DNA of 64,000 nucleotides, taken from positions 62,001-126,000 of the IMG/VR virus record IMGVR_UViG_3300027770_000027; one strand, given 5' to 3'. Below the pieces are notes generated by a model that ran no database searches, was not told the origin of the DNA, and saw nothing but the letters and a program-made list of their open reading frames with translations. The position numbers were made by a program, and so were the translations under genes. This DNA is from a virus. Positions 21,268 through 29,574 of the stretch are shown here, one piece after another; the first letter of the stretch is position 1, and each line of letters opens with the position of its first letter.

Positions 21268-21980
21268 GTCCTGTGAACAAATGCTCCTCTCCAAAGATAT
21301 CTTCCACATTGTTCAAAGGTCATATACAAAACCATATCTCGAGTTTTGCATTGTACATTAAGAAGAAATATTTTCATCTCATGCAAACTATCGAAAGTTT
21401 GAGTTTCTGCTTCTACAGCTTTGTTTTTAAACAACCCAACCGGGCCAATCATAAACCCCTTTGCTGCGTTAATGATTTCATCATCAAAAAGGATTGTTGT
21501 CTCTACGGGATAAGGCCAAAAACTTTTATCCTTGTCAGCATCAAAGACTTCTTTATGTTCATCATAAACTTTCTGAATTTGAATTTTATGGTTGTCCATA
21601 GCCTTAAACCACTCTTCCTTAGTGATGTCATTGGCACAGATAGGATTAGTAGCATTACCCTCTTCTACTTCCTTTTCAATCTTAGTCATCTCAATGCTTA
21701 CTAGGTTTGAAATATCAGATTCATCCCCCTCTAATTCTTCTGGAGCATACGCAGGTCGAGGAGTTCCAGAAAGACTCTTATAATATCCAGTAAGTCCTAA
21801 AGCTTGTCTGGCTAACATTTGTAGATAGTTACAAGAACTTATAAATTCTTTTTCATGTTCTACATTTTGAGGCTGTGTATAAACCTTTTCCAAGGCTTCT
21901 GCTAATTGTTTGTTTTGGTTATCTATCTTATTGATAACATCCAAGATTTGTTCTTTTTTATTCCTTTGTGTTGTATTCAT
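21264..21980 (-). CDS. helical protein, unknown
   Basis: 238 residues. The N-terminal coiled coil of about 60 residues is followed by an acidic helical region and a mixed C-terminal domain ending QCGRYLWRGAFVHRT. No recognised domain. Confidence 0.6.
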   Translation of the reverse strand: MNTTQRNKKEQILDVINKIDNQNKQLAEALEKVYTQPQNVEHEKEFISSCNYLQMLARQALGLTGYYKSLSGTPRPAYAPEELEGDESDISNLVSIEMTKIEKEVEEGNATNPICANDITKEEWFKAMDNHKIQIQKVYDEHKEVFDADKDKSFWPYPVETTILFDDEIINAAKGFMIGPVGLFKNKAVEAETQTFDSLHEMKIFLLNVQCKTRDMVLYMTFEQCGRYLWRGAFVHRT

Positions 21981-22206
21981 AAACTATAATTTCACTGATT
22001 TCTTTTTTAAGAGTTTCTCTTTGTTTACCGGTGTTTTCTAAACTAATTTCTATTTGCAATGCTTTGTTTTTATCTTCTAATTTGCCCACTTTATAGATAT
22101 GTTCAAGATGTTTTAAATATTTGTATACCTGATCTAGATAATGAAGTTCATCTGTCTTTGCGATGATGAGAGACGTTTTGATACGTTTTTTTGTTTCTGC
22201 ATCCAT
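21958..22206 (-). CDS. coiled-coil small protein
   Basis: 82 residues, helical with a KLEDKNKALQIEISLENTGK coiled coil. Overlaps 21264-21980 by 23 nt. Confidence 0.6.
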   Translation of the reverse strand: MDAETKKRIKTSLIIAKTDELHYLDQVYKYLKHLEHIYKVGKLEDKNKALQIEISLENTGKQRETLKKEISEIIVYEYNTKE

Positions 22207-22208
22207 GG

Positions 22209-22391
22209 TTAAGGAAGCTCGTCTCCGTGAATGTCTACGGCTTCTTCCGGATTAACTAGATCTTTAATCTCGGCTTGCAGGCGTTTAATCTCATCATTAA
22301 ACGCACTGACTACTTGCTTCTTACGTTTTTTAGTCTCTTCCAATTCTGTGCAGAGTTGGAACACTTTAGCTGCATTATTAGTTTCACTCAT
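22209..22391 (-). CDS. coiled-coil small protein
   Basis: 60 residues. ETKKRKKQVVSAFNDEIKRL forms a coiled coil. First gene of the operon running left from here. Confidence 0.6.
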   Translation of the reverse strand: MSETNNAAKVFQLCTELEETKKRKKQVVSAFNDEIKRLQAEIKDLVNPEEAVDIHGDELP

Positions 22392-22450
22392 GTTTAAATT
22401 ATAAATTAAAATAAGAAAAATACTAGTAATATTTGCTCATAAGTAGAATT

Positions 22451-22525
22451 ATGCGCTCTTTCTTTATTGTTATTTTAATACTGTTAATGATTGGTTTGTG
22501 TATTCATTGGGAACACCATTTGTAA
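22451..22525 (+). CDS. 24-residue membrane micropeptide (opposite strand)
   Basis: MRSFFIVILILLMIGLCIHW then EHHL. One helix on the plus strand in a 136-nt gap between minus genes, ending 2 nt before the 3' end of 22528-22767. No promoter recognised; could be chance. Confidence 0.3.
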   Translation: MRSFFIVILILLMIGLCIHWEHHL

Positions 22526-22527
22526 CT

Positions 22528-22767
22528 TTATTTTTTATGGGTCTTTAGACCAACGTAAGTTCCAAAGAAAGATCCTATACATGCTGGTATTAAAGTCCAA
22601 TGATTGGTGGTATAATTAATAACAGCTACACTTGCCATGACACTAATTAAAAAAGACCAAGTAGAAGCTTTCCATGGTTTGTTGTCTTCTACGGCTTTTA
22701 TGTAATGAGCATAAAAGACATTGGTAAAAAATACAGATAAAAATGTTAAAAGACCTTCTAATATCAT
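22528..22767 (-). CDS. three-helix membrane protein
   Basis: 79 residues with hydrophobic segments at about 3-24, 36-52 and 56-74 and a charged loop (EDNKPWKAS) between the first two. Small three-pass phage membrane proteins of this shape include holins, but the sequence gives no more. ATGA coupling to 22764-24851. Confidence 0.6.
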   Translation of the reverse strand: MILEGLLTFLSVFFTNVFYAHYIKAVEDNKPWKASTWSFLISVMASVAVINYTTNHWTLIPACIGSFFGTYVGLKTHKK

Positions 22768-24851
22768 TGTTTGATCTGATAATAATCAGCAAAGGAAACT
22801 GATTCACTCGTAGGAGCATCATCCAAAACTGCTCGAGTAAGAACGGTTTGTTTAGTTACCTTACCTGTCTGCTTGTTGGCATACTCTTTATGGTTCTTAA
22901 CCAAGGCTCGAGTGATGATAAGTTTTTGACCCTTCTCTACTTCCATAGAGCCATTGGCAAAGTATACATATACATTGCCTTTATCATCTAACATATTGAC
23001 CATGGTAGTAGAACCACCAGTGTCATAATAACCGTAACCCTGTCTTTCAAAGCCCCTGGAACCTGTAACGGTTACTTGAATAGGGCCGTTGTAAGGAAAG
23101 CCGTCCAATCCTTCTACACCCATCTTTTTAAGCTTACGCTTATCATTATAAGACAATTCTCCGATAGGCCCTCCAACAGAACCTACATACTCACTTACCT
23201 GCTCTCCTCTTTCTTTAGAGAGCTTATCCTGATCCTGAGCATCAATGGCTTTGTTATAAGCCGGAAGAATGGAAATCAAATAACCAAGATACTTCTCTGG
23301 AATAGCTCCACTAGATGCTGCACCATTAAGAATGGTTTGAAGATTCTTAAAGTACTCCGTCATATTGGAAGGTCTTTCCAACTGTTTAGCAATATACTCT
23401 TTACCCCATTCAATGACCTTATCAGCCTCATCATTGTACTTCTCTTTATTATTTCTGTAATCATCCAGAGCATTCAACTCTGCCATAGCACCACCACCAG
23501 CTTTAGCTGGACCACCTGCCTTAGCAATGATATCTTCCAATTCACCTGTAATGCCTTTAACAATCTTAGCACTGGTGGGTTCACTGTAATTACCATTTTC
23601 ATTATCTGCATTGGCCTTGGATCTGCTAACGTAACCCAGCTTACGAACATAGGCTAAGGCTACTCCCAAGGTTTCTTTAATGCGGAAGCTATCGTATTTA
23701 GATCTCCCACCTCCACCACCACCTTCACTATCATAATCTCCTTCACCACCCTTCTCTTCCCATTCCCTAAGGCCTTCTGCAATCTTGGAAAGATAATCTG
23801 CAAAGTCCAACATCTTCTTAACACCTTGTTCTCCGCCGGGCAGATAGTCTTTCAGACATTGGCGACCGATGCGCTTGAGTTTGCTCTGCTCGTCTTGCAC
23901 CACAAAGGTAGATGTCCTCTTGCGAGTAGTGTTACAGTGATCACAGAAGCTTGGCTGAGAATTGCCGTAGAGTCTGTGGAGGTCTTCTTCGTGTCCGCTA
24001 TTAGGAACACTGACGATCAGGTTACCGATGTCTGTATGATCTACACGACCGATAAACTTCCATCCACCTGGCAATTGAAGCTGCGGCACTCTGATACGGA
24101 ACTTAACCTTTTTAAGCATCACTCCTCGGCGAGAGTTAACCTTACTTGGGTCATATCTCTTCTCTACCATCTCCTCACCAGTTCTCTCAACGGTGATCAA
24201 AGGAATGCCCTTCTTAGTGGCTCTTTTATTAAGAGCATCTACCTGCTCTACAACCTTATCATACAACTCTTCAACCATAGAAAATTCTTGGTCGAGGATG
24301 TCTGTTACTTCTTTGGTTTCTCCGCCACCAGCTGCAGGAACTTCTTCTGCTTTCTTTTCTGGTTGTGGTTCTGGTTGTACCTGGGTCACAACCTCTGCAG
24401 AGGACTGTGCAGCTTGCGTAGCAATTTGAACAGCTTTAGCGGGAGTTTCTTCTGCGGCCTTAGCAGCTACTGCAACGGTCTGTGCTACGGCTTGTTTAGA
24501 AGAATTTGGCTGAGATTTCAAGGTGTCTAGTAATTGTTTGACTGCTCTCTTAGAAATGACTTCTGAGGTAGTAGGACTCATAGAACCCGCTCGGAAAGCT
24601 TTAATCAATTCAGCTGCCAAGTCTTTGTCTTCAATCTCTGCTAGATTAGGATCCTTGGAAATCTCTAGGACCGCATTCTTAATCAAGGTCTGCAACTGTT
24701 CTGAGCTATACTTCTTTCCGTATTTGTTCTGGAAAACACTACTAGTGTCATTGAACTCTGGATGAGCATAGGAAGGCCAGTTAGAAAGATCAGACACTTT
24801 AACTTGAGCCATTTCGTCTAGAAGATTTTGTACAAAAGAATTGAACTGCAT
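22764..24851 (-). CDS. large multidomain phage protein with zinc-knuckle domain
   Basis: 695 residues from MQFNSFVQNLLDEMAQVKV, a start resembling the short virion leaders of T4-like phages. About residues 120-185 are an Ala/Pro/Glu/Gln linker. Residues 215-350 contain SFCDHCNTTRKRT, a later VVQDE, and IGRQCLKDYL, a cysteine motif (CxxC..RK..T..V..GxxCLKD) found in a widespread phage domain. A Gly-rich stretch (GGGGGG) follows, and the C-terminal 120 residues are strand-rich with TRALVKNHKEY near the end. The GATAAATA motif upstream suggests late expression and possible packaging. Function unknown. Confidence 0.7.
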   Translation of the reverse strand: MQFNSFVQNLLDEMAQVKVSDLSNWPSYAHPEFNDTSSVFQNKYGKKYSSEQLQTLIKNAVLEISKDPNLAEIEDKDLAAELIKAFRAGSMSPTTSEVISKRAVKQLLDTLKSQPNSSKQAVAQTVAVAAKAAEETPAKAVQIATQAAQSSAEVVTQVQPEPQPEKKAEEVPAAGGGETKEVTDILDQEFSMVEELYDKVVEQVDALNKRATKKGIPLITVERTGEEMVEKRYDPSKVNSRRGVMLKKVKFRIRVPQLQLPGGWKFIGRVDHTDIGNLIVSVPNSGHEEDLHRLYGNSQPSFCDHCNTTRKRTSTFVVQDEQSKLKRIGRQCLKDYLPGGEQGVKKMLDFADYLSKIAEGLREWEEKGGEGDYDSEGGGGGGRSKYDSFRIKETLGVALAYVRKLGYVSRSKANADNENGNYSEPTSAKIVKGITGELEDIIAKAGGPAKAGGGAMAELNALDDYRNNKEKYNDEADKVIEWGKEYIAKQLERPSNMTEYFKNLQTILNGAASSGAIPEKYLGYLISILPAYNKAIDAQDQDKLSKERGEQVSEYVGSVGGPIGELSYNDKRKLKKMGVEGLDGFPYNGPIQVTVTGSRGFERQGYGYYDTGGSTTMVNMLDDKGNVYVYFANGSMEVEKGQKLIITRALVKNHKEYANKQTGKVTKQTVLTRAVLDDAPTSESVSFADYYQIKQ

Positions 24852-24859
24852 ACTATATT

Positions 24860-24867
24860 TATTTATC
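24860..24867 (-). promoter_or_regulatory. T4-late-like motif GATAAATA
   Basis: 8 nt before the ATG at 24851 and just after the stop of 24863-25078. Confidence 0.45.
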
Positions 24868-25078
24868 GAGTTAACTCTTTTTCGTCTTCGCAAAAGATAG
24901 ACTCCCATTCTTCAGCAGTGATACCAGACTTAATAAACTCTCTCTCACTTGGACTTAAGTTAGGAAATGCTACTTGGAGAAGAGCTCCATCCTCATATGC
25001 TTCTAACTGCTCTCGAGTGACATCAAGGTTTAGGATTCTTGGAATATGGCTGAGTTGGGATACACGTGCGATTAACAT
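24863..25078 (-). CDS. small phage protein (T-x-E-Q..FPxLSxxEREFIxxGIT family)
   Basis: 71 residues. LDVTREQLEAYEDGALLQVA, FPNLSPSEREFI and SGITAEEWESIF match a very common short phage protein of unknown function. Promoter-led, with the ATG 6 nt after TAGTAT. Confidence 0.8.
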   Translation of the reverse strand: MLIARVSQLSHIPRILNLDVTREQLEAYEDGALLQVAFPNLSPSEREFIKSGITAEEWESIFCEDEKELTR

Positions 25079-25084
25079 AATTCA

Positions 25085-25113
25085 ATACTAAGTCTAAGTA
25101 TGGGGAATCTCAA
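25085..25113 (-). promoter_or_regulatory. leaderless-type promoter
   Basis: -35 TTGAGA, spacer 17 opening TTCCCC, -10 TAGTAT, 6 nt to the ATG at 25078. Confidence 0.8.
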
Positions 25114-25116
25114 CCT

Positions 25117-25764
25117 TTAAGATTTCGTGTTACGAGCGCTCTTCTTAGCGGCCGGTGCTAGGACCATGTCTTCTCGGAGATCGCCTGTTTTAAGCGCGGT
25201 TTTGCGCGATTTCTTTAGTAGAACTGGAGGCTCCAAGAGAGCGGCACGCTGCACAAACTCTCTCACCTCTTCATCTTGGATTGCCTTCCCTTCATGCACT
25301 ATAGAGACCACTTCGCGATAGATCTTCACGGCATGTCGCTCAAAGAATCGATCTGCTTCTTCCTTACCCAAAGCATCATACCAACACTGAGCCTGGGGAA
25401 ATTGAGGAGCGGCGTGAAAGATGCATCCATTATGGAAATTACCAATCCAACACAGAAGAAAGATACCACCCTTAATATCTTTGTCCTTACACATAAATTC
25501 AAAGAACACAGCTCTTTCCTCTGGAGCCTTGCCTACATAGCGATTAAGCTTTGTAATATATTCTCCATCTAGGAATACAATAGACCTGCCCTTAGATGTA
25601 ACGTATTTCTTTAGAACTGAAACGTTATCATCATTCATATAAGCCTTACGAATAGTGGGCCAAGCTACTTTATTCTTGCGCATAGCAAAGAACGGAGAAG
25701 AGGCATTACCCTGACGGTTCATTGAAACCTTCTTATTCTTACGAGGATCTTTAGTGCTTATCAT
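25117..25764 (-). CDS. soluble protein, unknown
   Basis: 215 residues from MISTKDPRKNKKVSMN. Basic N- and C-termini (ends KKSARNTKS), a central CWIGNFHNGCIFHA segment with His and Cys, then helical. Nucleic-acid contact is plausible from charge only. Confidence 0.7.
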   Translation of the reverse strand: MISTKDPRKNKKVSMNRQGNASSPFFAMRKNKVAWPTIRKAYMNDDNVSVLKKYVTSKGRSIVFLDGEYITKLNRYVGKAPEERAVFFEFMCKDKDIKGGIFLLCWIGNFHNGCIFHAAPQFPQAQCWYDALGKEEADRFFERHAVKIYREVVSIVHEGKAIQDEEVREFVQRAALLEPPVLLKKSRKTALKTGDLREDMVLAPAAKKSARNTKS

Positions 25765-25770
25765 ATTTAT

Positions 25771-25799
25771 ATCTTAAAGGAAGACTGGGGGAACCGCAA
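25771..25799 (-). promoter_or_regulatory. leaderless-type promoter
   Basis: -35 TTGCGG, spacer 17 opening TTCCCC, -10 TAAGAT, 6 nt to the ATG at 25764. Confidence 0.8.
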
Positions 25800-25802
25800 G
25801 AC

Positions 25803-26255
25803 TTACCAAGATGCTTGATAGGTAATCCACCATTTCTTAGCGTCTGGACTCTTTAGAATCTTATCTAGCTTCTCTACGGTCCTCTGAAGATCCCGTTCAT
25901 AGTACTCATCATACTCATAAGAGCCAAAAAAGAAACCTTTCTGAGAAGGTAAAAGAGTAGGAGCCAAACTAATATCTTCTAGAACCTTAGCACACACATC
26001 ACGAAGCTTTGTTAGGTGATCCAAAGACACATAAGACTTCTGGCATTCGTCTTTACCTTCCTGAATATTTGTTACAAACCAATTGTGGATAGCATTAGCT
26101 TTACGCCAATAAGCAATCTCAAAACTAACATTCTTAGGCCTAAATTCTCCTAGACCTAAAGGAGCATTCTCTTTAATAGCCTCCTGCAAAGGCTTATCTT
26201 TTTCATCATAATCCGTTACGTATAGTTCGGCCTCTAGGTACATGTCTAATCCCAT
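25803..26255 (-). CDS. MGLDMYL-type phage protein
   Basis: 150 residues. MGLDMYLEAELYV, IAYWRKANAIHNWFVTNIQE and GFFFGSYEYDEYY are diagnostic of a widespread phage and plasmid protein family of unknown function. Length is normal for the family. Confidence 0.8.
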   Translation of the reverse strand: MGLDMYLEAELYVTDYDEKDKPLQEAIKENAPLGLGEFRPKNVSFEIAYWRKANAIHNWFVTNIQEGKDECQKSYVSLDHLTKLRDVCAKVLEDISLAPTLLPSQKGFFFGSYEYDEYYERDLQRTVEKLDKILKSPDAKKWWITYQASW

Positions 26256-26269
26256 ATATTTTCTTTCTA

Positions 26270-26548
26270 TTATTCTACTGTAAAGGTTTTAATTACTTCT
26301 GTTTTAACTGTTACTTGTCGTTCAACTACTTGATATTCCAAACAAAAAGGTTCATGTATACCAGCATCTTTAGATTCTTTTATTCTCACCAAGATGTCTC
26401 GAACATCTTTACAAGCCTCCACATAGGACTTATAGATTCCGCGAGCAGTGGGTCCAAAACATTTCCATGTTTCTGGATCCTTCTTATCACGATACTGAAG
26501 CTCGTAGTAGCTCTCAAATTCTGGTCTACCTGGTTTCGTCTCAATCAT
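26270..26548 (-). CDS. small protein of the second paralogous group
   Basis: 92 residues from MIETKPGRPEFESYYELQYR. The longer ORF to 26647 translates the promoter. FESYYELQYRD..W, a KDVRDILVRIKES helix and LEYQVVERQVTVKTEVI give the strand-helix-strand pattern of 6248-6679. ATGATT start. Confidence 0.65.
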   Translation of the reverse strand: MIETKPGRPEFESYYELQYRDKKDPETWKCFGPTARGIYKSYVEACKDVRDILVRIKESKDAGIHEPFCLEYQVVERQVTVKTEVIKTFTVE

Positions 26549-26554
26549 GTAATA

Positions 26555-26583
26555 ATCATAGATGATGATATGGGGAAGCTCCC
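26555..26583 (-). promoter_or_regulatory. leaderless-type promoter
   Basis: -35 GGGAGC (poor), spacer 17 opening TTCCCC, -10 TATGAT, 6 nt to the ATG at 26548. Confidence 0.75.
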
Positions 26584-26659
26584 GTCTTTTGTTGAAAGTG
26601 GGGTTAAATGAAGGTCTACAAATAGTATATGCAGACTTTTTAACCAAATAATATATGGA

Positions 26660-26905
26660 CTAAGATGTTAGTACATATTCTGTTTGTTCCTGCATGACAA
26701 CTCTATACAAACTTAAAGGTTCTGTTTTGAGTTTTTCTCTCCAAGCATTTAATGCCTCCTGGCCATCTGTATACATTCTTACAGATGACCATTCGAGGTC
26801 TTTATTAAAGAACTCTAGAAAAAATAATTTTGAATCACTGATACAAGTAGAAAGATATCTACCAGATTCTATTAATTCATTATAAGTGGCAGAGCTGTTT
26901 ATCAT
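26660..26905 (-). CDS. small protein of the second paralogous group
   Basis: 81 residues. LFFLEFFNKDLEWSSVRMY then a helix and LSLYRVVMQEQTEYVL. No TTCCCC promoter; probably transcribed with 26934 and 27239. Confidence 0.6.
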   Translation of the reverse strand: MINSSATYNELIESGRYLSTCISDSKLFFLEFFNKDLEWSSVRMYTDGQEALNAWREKLKTEPLSLYRVVMQEQTEYVLTS

Positions 26906-26933
26906 ATCACTACTTATCTAGATTTGACCGTTA

Positions 26934-27224
26934 TTACAGTTTCTGTAGAGGACTAATTTGCTGTGTACTAAGACTATTAATATCTTTAGTGGTTAATGTT
27001 GGAAAAGAATTATTACCATAACAAAAATTAGGAATATTCAAATTTTCAAGACTTCGGAGAGCAACTTTGGTTTCATTTAAAACCTTGAAAGAAGCTACTT
27101 CTGCTTCTAATGTGGAAGTTCTGTTCTTATAGAAAGAAAGGGCTTCTGTCAAAGCTTTATTAAGTTCTGTGAGAACAGTAACTTCTGTGCGAGGAAACAA
27201 ATGGGATGGGTATGGATTGTACAT
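26934..27224 (-). CDS. helical protein, unknown
   Basis: 96 residues. Coiled-coil middle (STLEAEVASFKVLNETKVAL), low-complexity ends. Confidence 0.55.
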   Translation of the reverse strand: MYNPYPSHLFPRTEVTVLTELNKALTEALSFYKNRTSTLEAEVASFKVLNETKVALRSLENLNIPNFCYGNNSFPTLTTKDINSLSTQQISPLQKL

Positions 27225-27238
27225 ATTTATATTATATT

Positions 27239-27562
27239 TTATTTGGTTTTTAATTCAACTACATTGTCTACTTTAGAATTCTCTTTAACTAAATTTTGTA
27301 TTTGGCGTTTTCTCCATCCTGAACCTTCTTTAGTGCTATTACTATCAAGAAATTGATAGAAACCAACACCTTGAGGACAATCTTCTGCATGAAAGATTGG
27401 TCCTGCTGCATCATCTAATTGAACCCAGAGCTTATCATAATCAATGTGATAAACTGTTCGTAGAATAGTTTGTCCAGATCCTGGATAATTCAAATCTGGC
27501 CAATTGACTTTGGAGTTTTTGCTGGTGACCTGATGGCTAATTACTAATATAACGTCTTTCAT
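27239..27562 (-). CDS. soluble protein, unknown
   Basis: 107 residues starting MKDVILVISHQVTSKN. Strand-rich, ends in a Lys/Val-rich tail. No motif recognised. Confidence 0.6.
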   Translation of the reverse strand: MKDVILVISHQVTSKNSKVNWPDLNYPGSGQTILRTVYHIDYDKLWVQLDDAAGPIFHAEDCPQGVGFYQFLDSNSTKEGSGWRKRQIQNLVKENSKVDNVVELKTK

Positions 27563-27566
27563 AAAA

Positions 27567-27863
27567 TTATTCTTCTACAGCTGCTAGATTACCTTCTTCA
27601 TCTCTTTCAGGTCCATAAGCGGTTTCAATTGGTTTACTACATTCAACACAATCAAAGACCCCTTCCCAAAGAACATCTACACGGACATTCCAAGGACCTA
27701 CATTCATTCGGGTGTCATTAACAATGACCTTGAAATCTCTTCGCACACATTCAGAACAAAGAACTCCGTCATGTACCAGGAAAGCTTTTGGATAAGCACC
27801 GGGCCATGTGTAAGGCTGACGGAGAGCTTCTTTGATATTTTCGACTCTTTTATTTTTCATCAT
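27567..27863 (-). CDS. double zinc-knuckle phage protein
   Basis: 98 residues. YTWPGAYPKAFLVHDGVLCS with CSEC, then VDVLWEGVFDCVEC and IETAYG match a widespread phage and bacterial protein with two CxxC knuckles. ATGATG start; the gap to the -10 is 5 nt instead of 6. Confidence 0.75.
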   Translation of the reverse strand: MMKNKRVENIKEALRQPYTWPGAYPKAFLVHDGVLCSECVRRDFKVIVNDTRMNVGPWNVRVDVLWEGVFDCVECSKPIETAYGPERDEEGNLAAVEE

Positions 27864-27868
27864 GTCTA

Positions 27869-27897
27869 ATATTACCCTGTGATGTGGGGAAGCTCCC
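27869..27897 (-). promoter_or_regulatory. leaderless-type promoter
   Basis: -35 GGGAGC (poor), spacer 17 opening TTCCCC, -10 TAATAT, 5 nt to the ATGATG at 27863. Confidence 0.75.
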
Positions 27898-27899
27898 GG

Positions 27900-28253
27900 T
27901 TAATGTGAATCTGGAAACCGATGCTCGCAAAAGGAGCAGCGTAGTGTAGTACTACCTTCCTCTACTGGAGACAAAGCTCCGGCTTGACAATCTGGACAAT
28001 GTCTTGTTTCTTGAATACTAGAATCATATTCCGTTGCTGAATGAGACATTTGAGTATAAGAACGTCCATCACCTACCACCGGACATATTGCTATATTATA
28101 TTCTCGACGAGGAGTTGGGGAGACATTAGTCAATACTACCTGAGCTGGTTTTTCAATAAAAGAAACTTCTGGTTCCGAAGGTTTATTACCAAAGTCTGTA
28201 AACCCTAAGCCCGCTACCAAACTAGTCACTACTACAAATATTTCTCTTTTCAT
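27900..28253 (-). CDS. membrane-anchored zinc-ribbon protein
   Basis: 117 residues. MKREIFVVVTSLVAGLGFTD is a signal or membrane anchor; the C-terminal part has HCPDCQAG and CSFCEHRF, a zinc ribbon. If the anchor is an uncleaved signal the ribbon could lie outside the cytoplasm. Not assignable to a family. Confidence 0.65.
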   Translation of the reverse strand: MKREIFVVVTSLVAGLGFTDFGNKPSEPEVSFIEKPAQVVLTNVSPTPRREYNIAICPVVGDGRSYTQMSHSATEYDSSIQETRHCPDCQAGALSPVEEGSTTLRCSFCEHRFPDSH

Positions 28254-28283
28254 ATGATTATTCTATCTTGTTATTTCTTTATA

Positions 28284-29195
28284 TTAAGCTGCGAACCAAA
28301 CAGTATCTGCTGCGCGACCTTGTTTAACAAGGAATCCAGCATTAACTAAATCTTTCATTACTTTCTGAACTTTCGATACGTCTCCACACACCTTAGCTGC
28401 ATTAGCTGCATTAATGGATCCGTTCTTCTGGACATATTCAAGGACATCATCAGAAGCTTTCTTAGCTTTCGAAACCTTAGGCTTCTTTTCATCACTATCT
28501 ACTTCAACGGATTCAAATACGAAACCGGTTTCAGACATTGGAAAAGAGGTAAATCCAGCCATTCCAAAACGATTCTTCGTAACTTCAATCTCACGGATAG
28601 CATAATCTTCTTCTGATTTACGAATCATAATATTCGCATCAACCGAATGAGGAAGAAGGGTAGAACCTTTATACTTTCCTTGCTTGGTAATATGCAGAAC
28701 AACTCCAACAACCACTTCTAATTCTTTCGCTTTCGTGGTAATAAAATTTGTAAGATATTCTTCAAGAGCTTTACCAGAAAGATCTTCATCACGCGAACGC
28801 ATAGAAGGAAGAGAATCAAGAATAACCATTCCGAAACCATTCTCTTTAACCGATTCAAAGATATCTTCGATACAGGTCATATTAGCAATCGAAACCATCT
28901 TTAGCTGTAAACGCTTAGCTGCAAACGCAAGCTGGTAGATAGATTCTTCTCCAGAGATATAAGCGGTACGCTTACCAGCTCTTTCAAGCAATTCGAGAAC
29001 CTGCAGAAGCAAGGTTGTCTTACCAGCTCCAGGCTCTCCCGCGAGGGTAAAGGTAGATCCAGGAACAAACCCATCCCCACCCAAGGCGACATCAAGATCC
29101 GCGACACCGGTCTTAAAACGACGATTGAAGACATCAGGAATCACAACTTCACTGACGCGTTGGAACTTCGTAGCTGCTTTAATTACTTTCATCAT
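28284..29195 (-). CDS. RadA/Sms-like RecA-fold ATPase with winged-helix tail
   Basis: 303 residues. Walker A GEPGAGKT (53-60), SGEES (81-85, exact RadA signature), Walker B VILDSLPS (about 124-131), and KNRFG near residue 207, the motif that separates RadA from RecA and drives branch migration. It lacks RadA's N-terminal zinc finger and C-terminal Lon-like domain; instead residues 245-303 look like a winged helix (DDVLEYVQKNGSINAANAAK). A role in recombination-dependent replication or repair is the natural inference. ATGATG start, own promoter. Confidence 0.85.
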   Translation of the reverse strand: MMKVIKAATKFQRVSEVVIPDVFNRRFKTGVADLDVALGGDGFVPGSTFTLAGEPGAGKTTLLLQVLELLERAGKRTAYISGEESIYQLAFAAKRLQLKMVSIANMTCIEDIFESVKENGFGMVILDSLPSMRSRDEDLSGKALEEYLTNFITTKAKELEVVVGVVLHITKQGKYKGSTLLPHSVDANIMIRKSEEDYAIREIEVTKNRFGMAGFTSFPMSETGFVFESVEVDSDEKKPKVSKAKKASDDVLEYVQKNGSINAANAAKVCGDVSKVQKVMKDLVNAGFLVKQGRAADTVWFAA

Positions 29196-29201
29196 GTATA
29201 T

Positions 29202-29230
29202 ATCTTAAGGGTTTATGTGGGGAACTGCAA
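29202..29230 (-). promoter_or_regulatory. leaderless-type promoter
   Basis: -35 TTGCAG, spacer 17 opening TTCCCC, -10 TAAGAT, 6 nt to the ATGATG at 29195. Confidence 0.8.
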
Positions 29231-29233
29231 GGT

Positions 29234-29320
29234 CTATCGAAGGTTCAACTCGAGGATCTCATTCAGTACAGCGGTGGCCTTGTTGCGGAGAACTGCGAGT
29301 GTCTTCTTTGCTTCCTTCAT
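29234..29320 (-). CDS. 28-residue helical peptide
   Basis: MKEAKKTLAVLRNKATAVLN then EILELNLR; an amphipathic basic helix. A promoter with standard spacing precedes it, but the first ATG of the usual pair is ACG, so initiation would be at the second. Confidence 0.55.
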   Translation of the reverse strand: MKEAKKTLAVLRNKATAVLNEILELNLR

Positions 29321-29329
29321 CGTGTAATA

Positions 29330-29358
29330 ATCTTAATAAAAGATGTGGGGAAGAGCCC
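29330..29358 (-). promoter_or_regulatory. leaderless-type promoter
   Basis: -35 GGGCTC (poor), spacer 17 opening TTCCCC, -10 TAAGAT, 9 nt to the ATG at 29320 (ACGATG). Confidence 0.7.
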
Positions 29359-29360
29359 GC

Positions 29361-29564
29361 TTATGATGTGAGGAAGCGCTCCTCGAACGCCGCCATCTCC
29401 TCATAGACAGACTGCTCTGCGACGATCTCCGAAGCCCAATCATCTGCACATTGCTGAGCATTGTCTCGAGAGAAGAATCCTCCCTCCACGAGACGATCGT
29501 TAATGAACACACCCCAATTCTTAGAACCTTGTTCTGTTTGTTTCTTGACGGTGATGTTAGTCAT
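29361..29564 (-). CDS. small protein of a local paralogous group
   Basis: 67 residues. WGVFINDRLVEGGFFSRDNA and AQQCADDW show the pattern of the 501-695 group; the C-terminal half is helical. A TAAGAT lies 7 nt before the ATG, but without TTCCCC, and doubles as the stop of the upstream gene. Confidence 0.65.
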   Translation of the reverse strand: MTNITVKKQTEQGSKNWGVFINDRLVEGGFFSRDNAQQCADDWASEIVAEQSVYEEMAAFEERFLTS

Positions 29565-29574
29565 ATTTAAAATC

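Noticed and set aside
23826-24530. Plus-strand 234-residue ORF
   Set aside because: Antisense to the 695-residue protein; shadow frame with no recognisable content.
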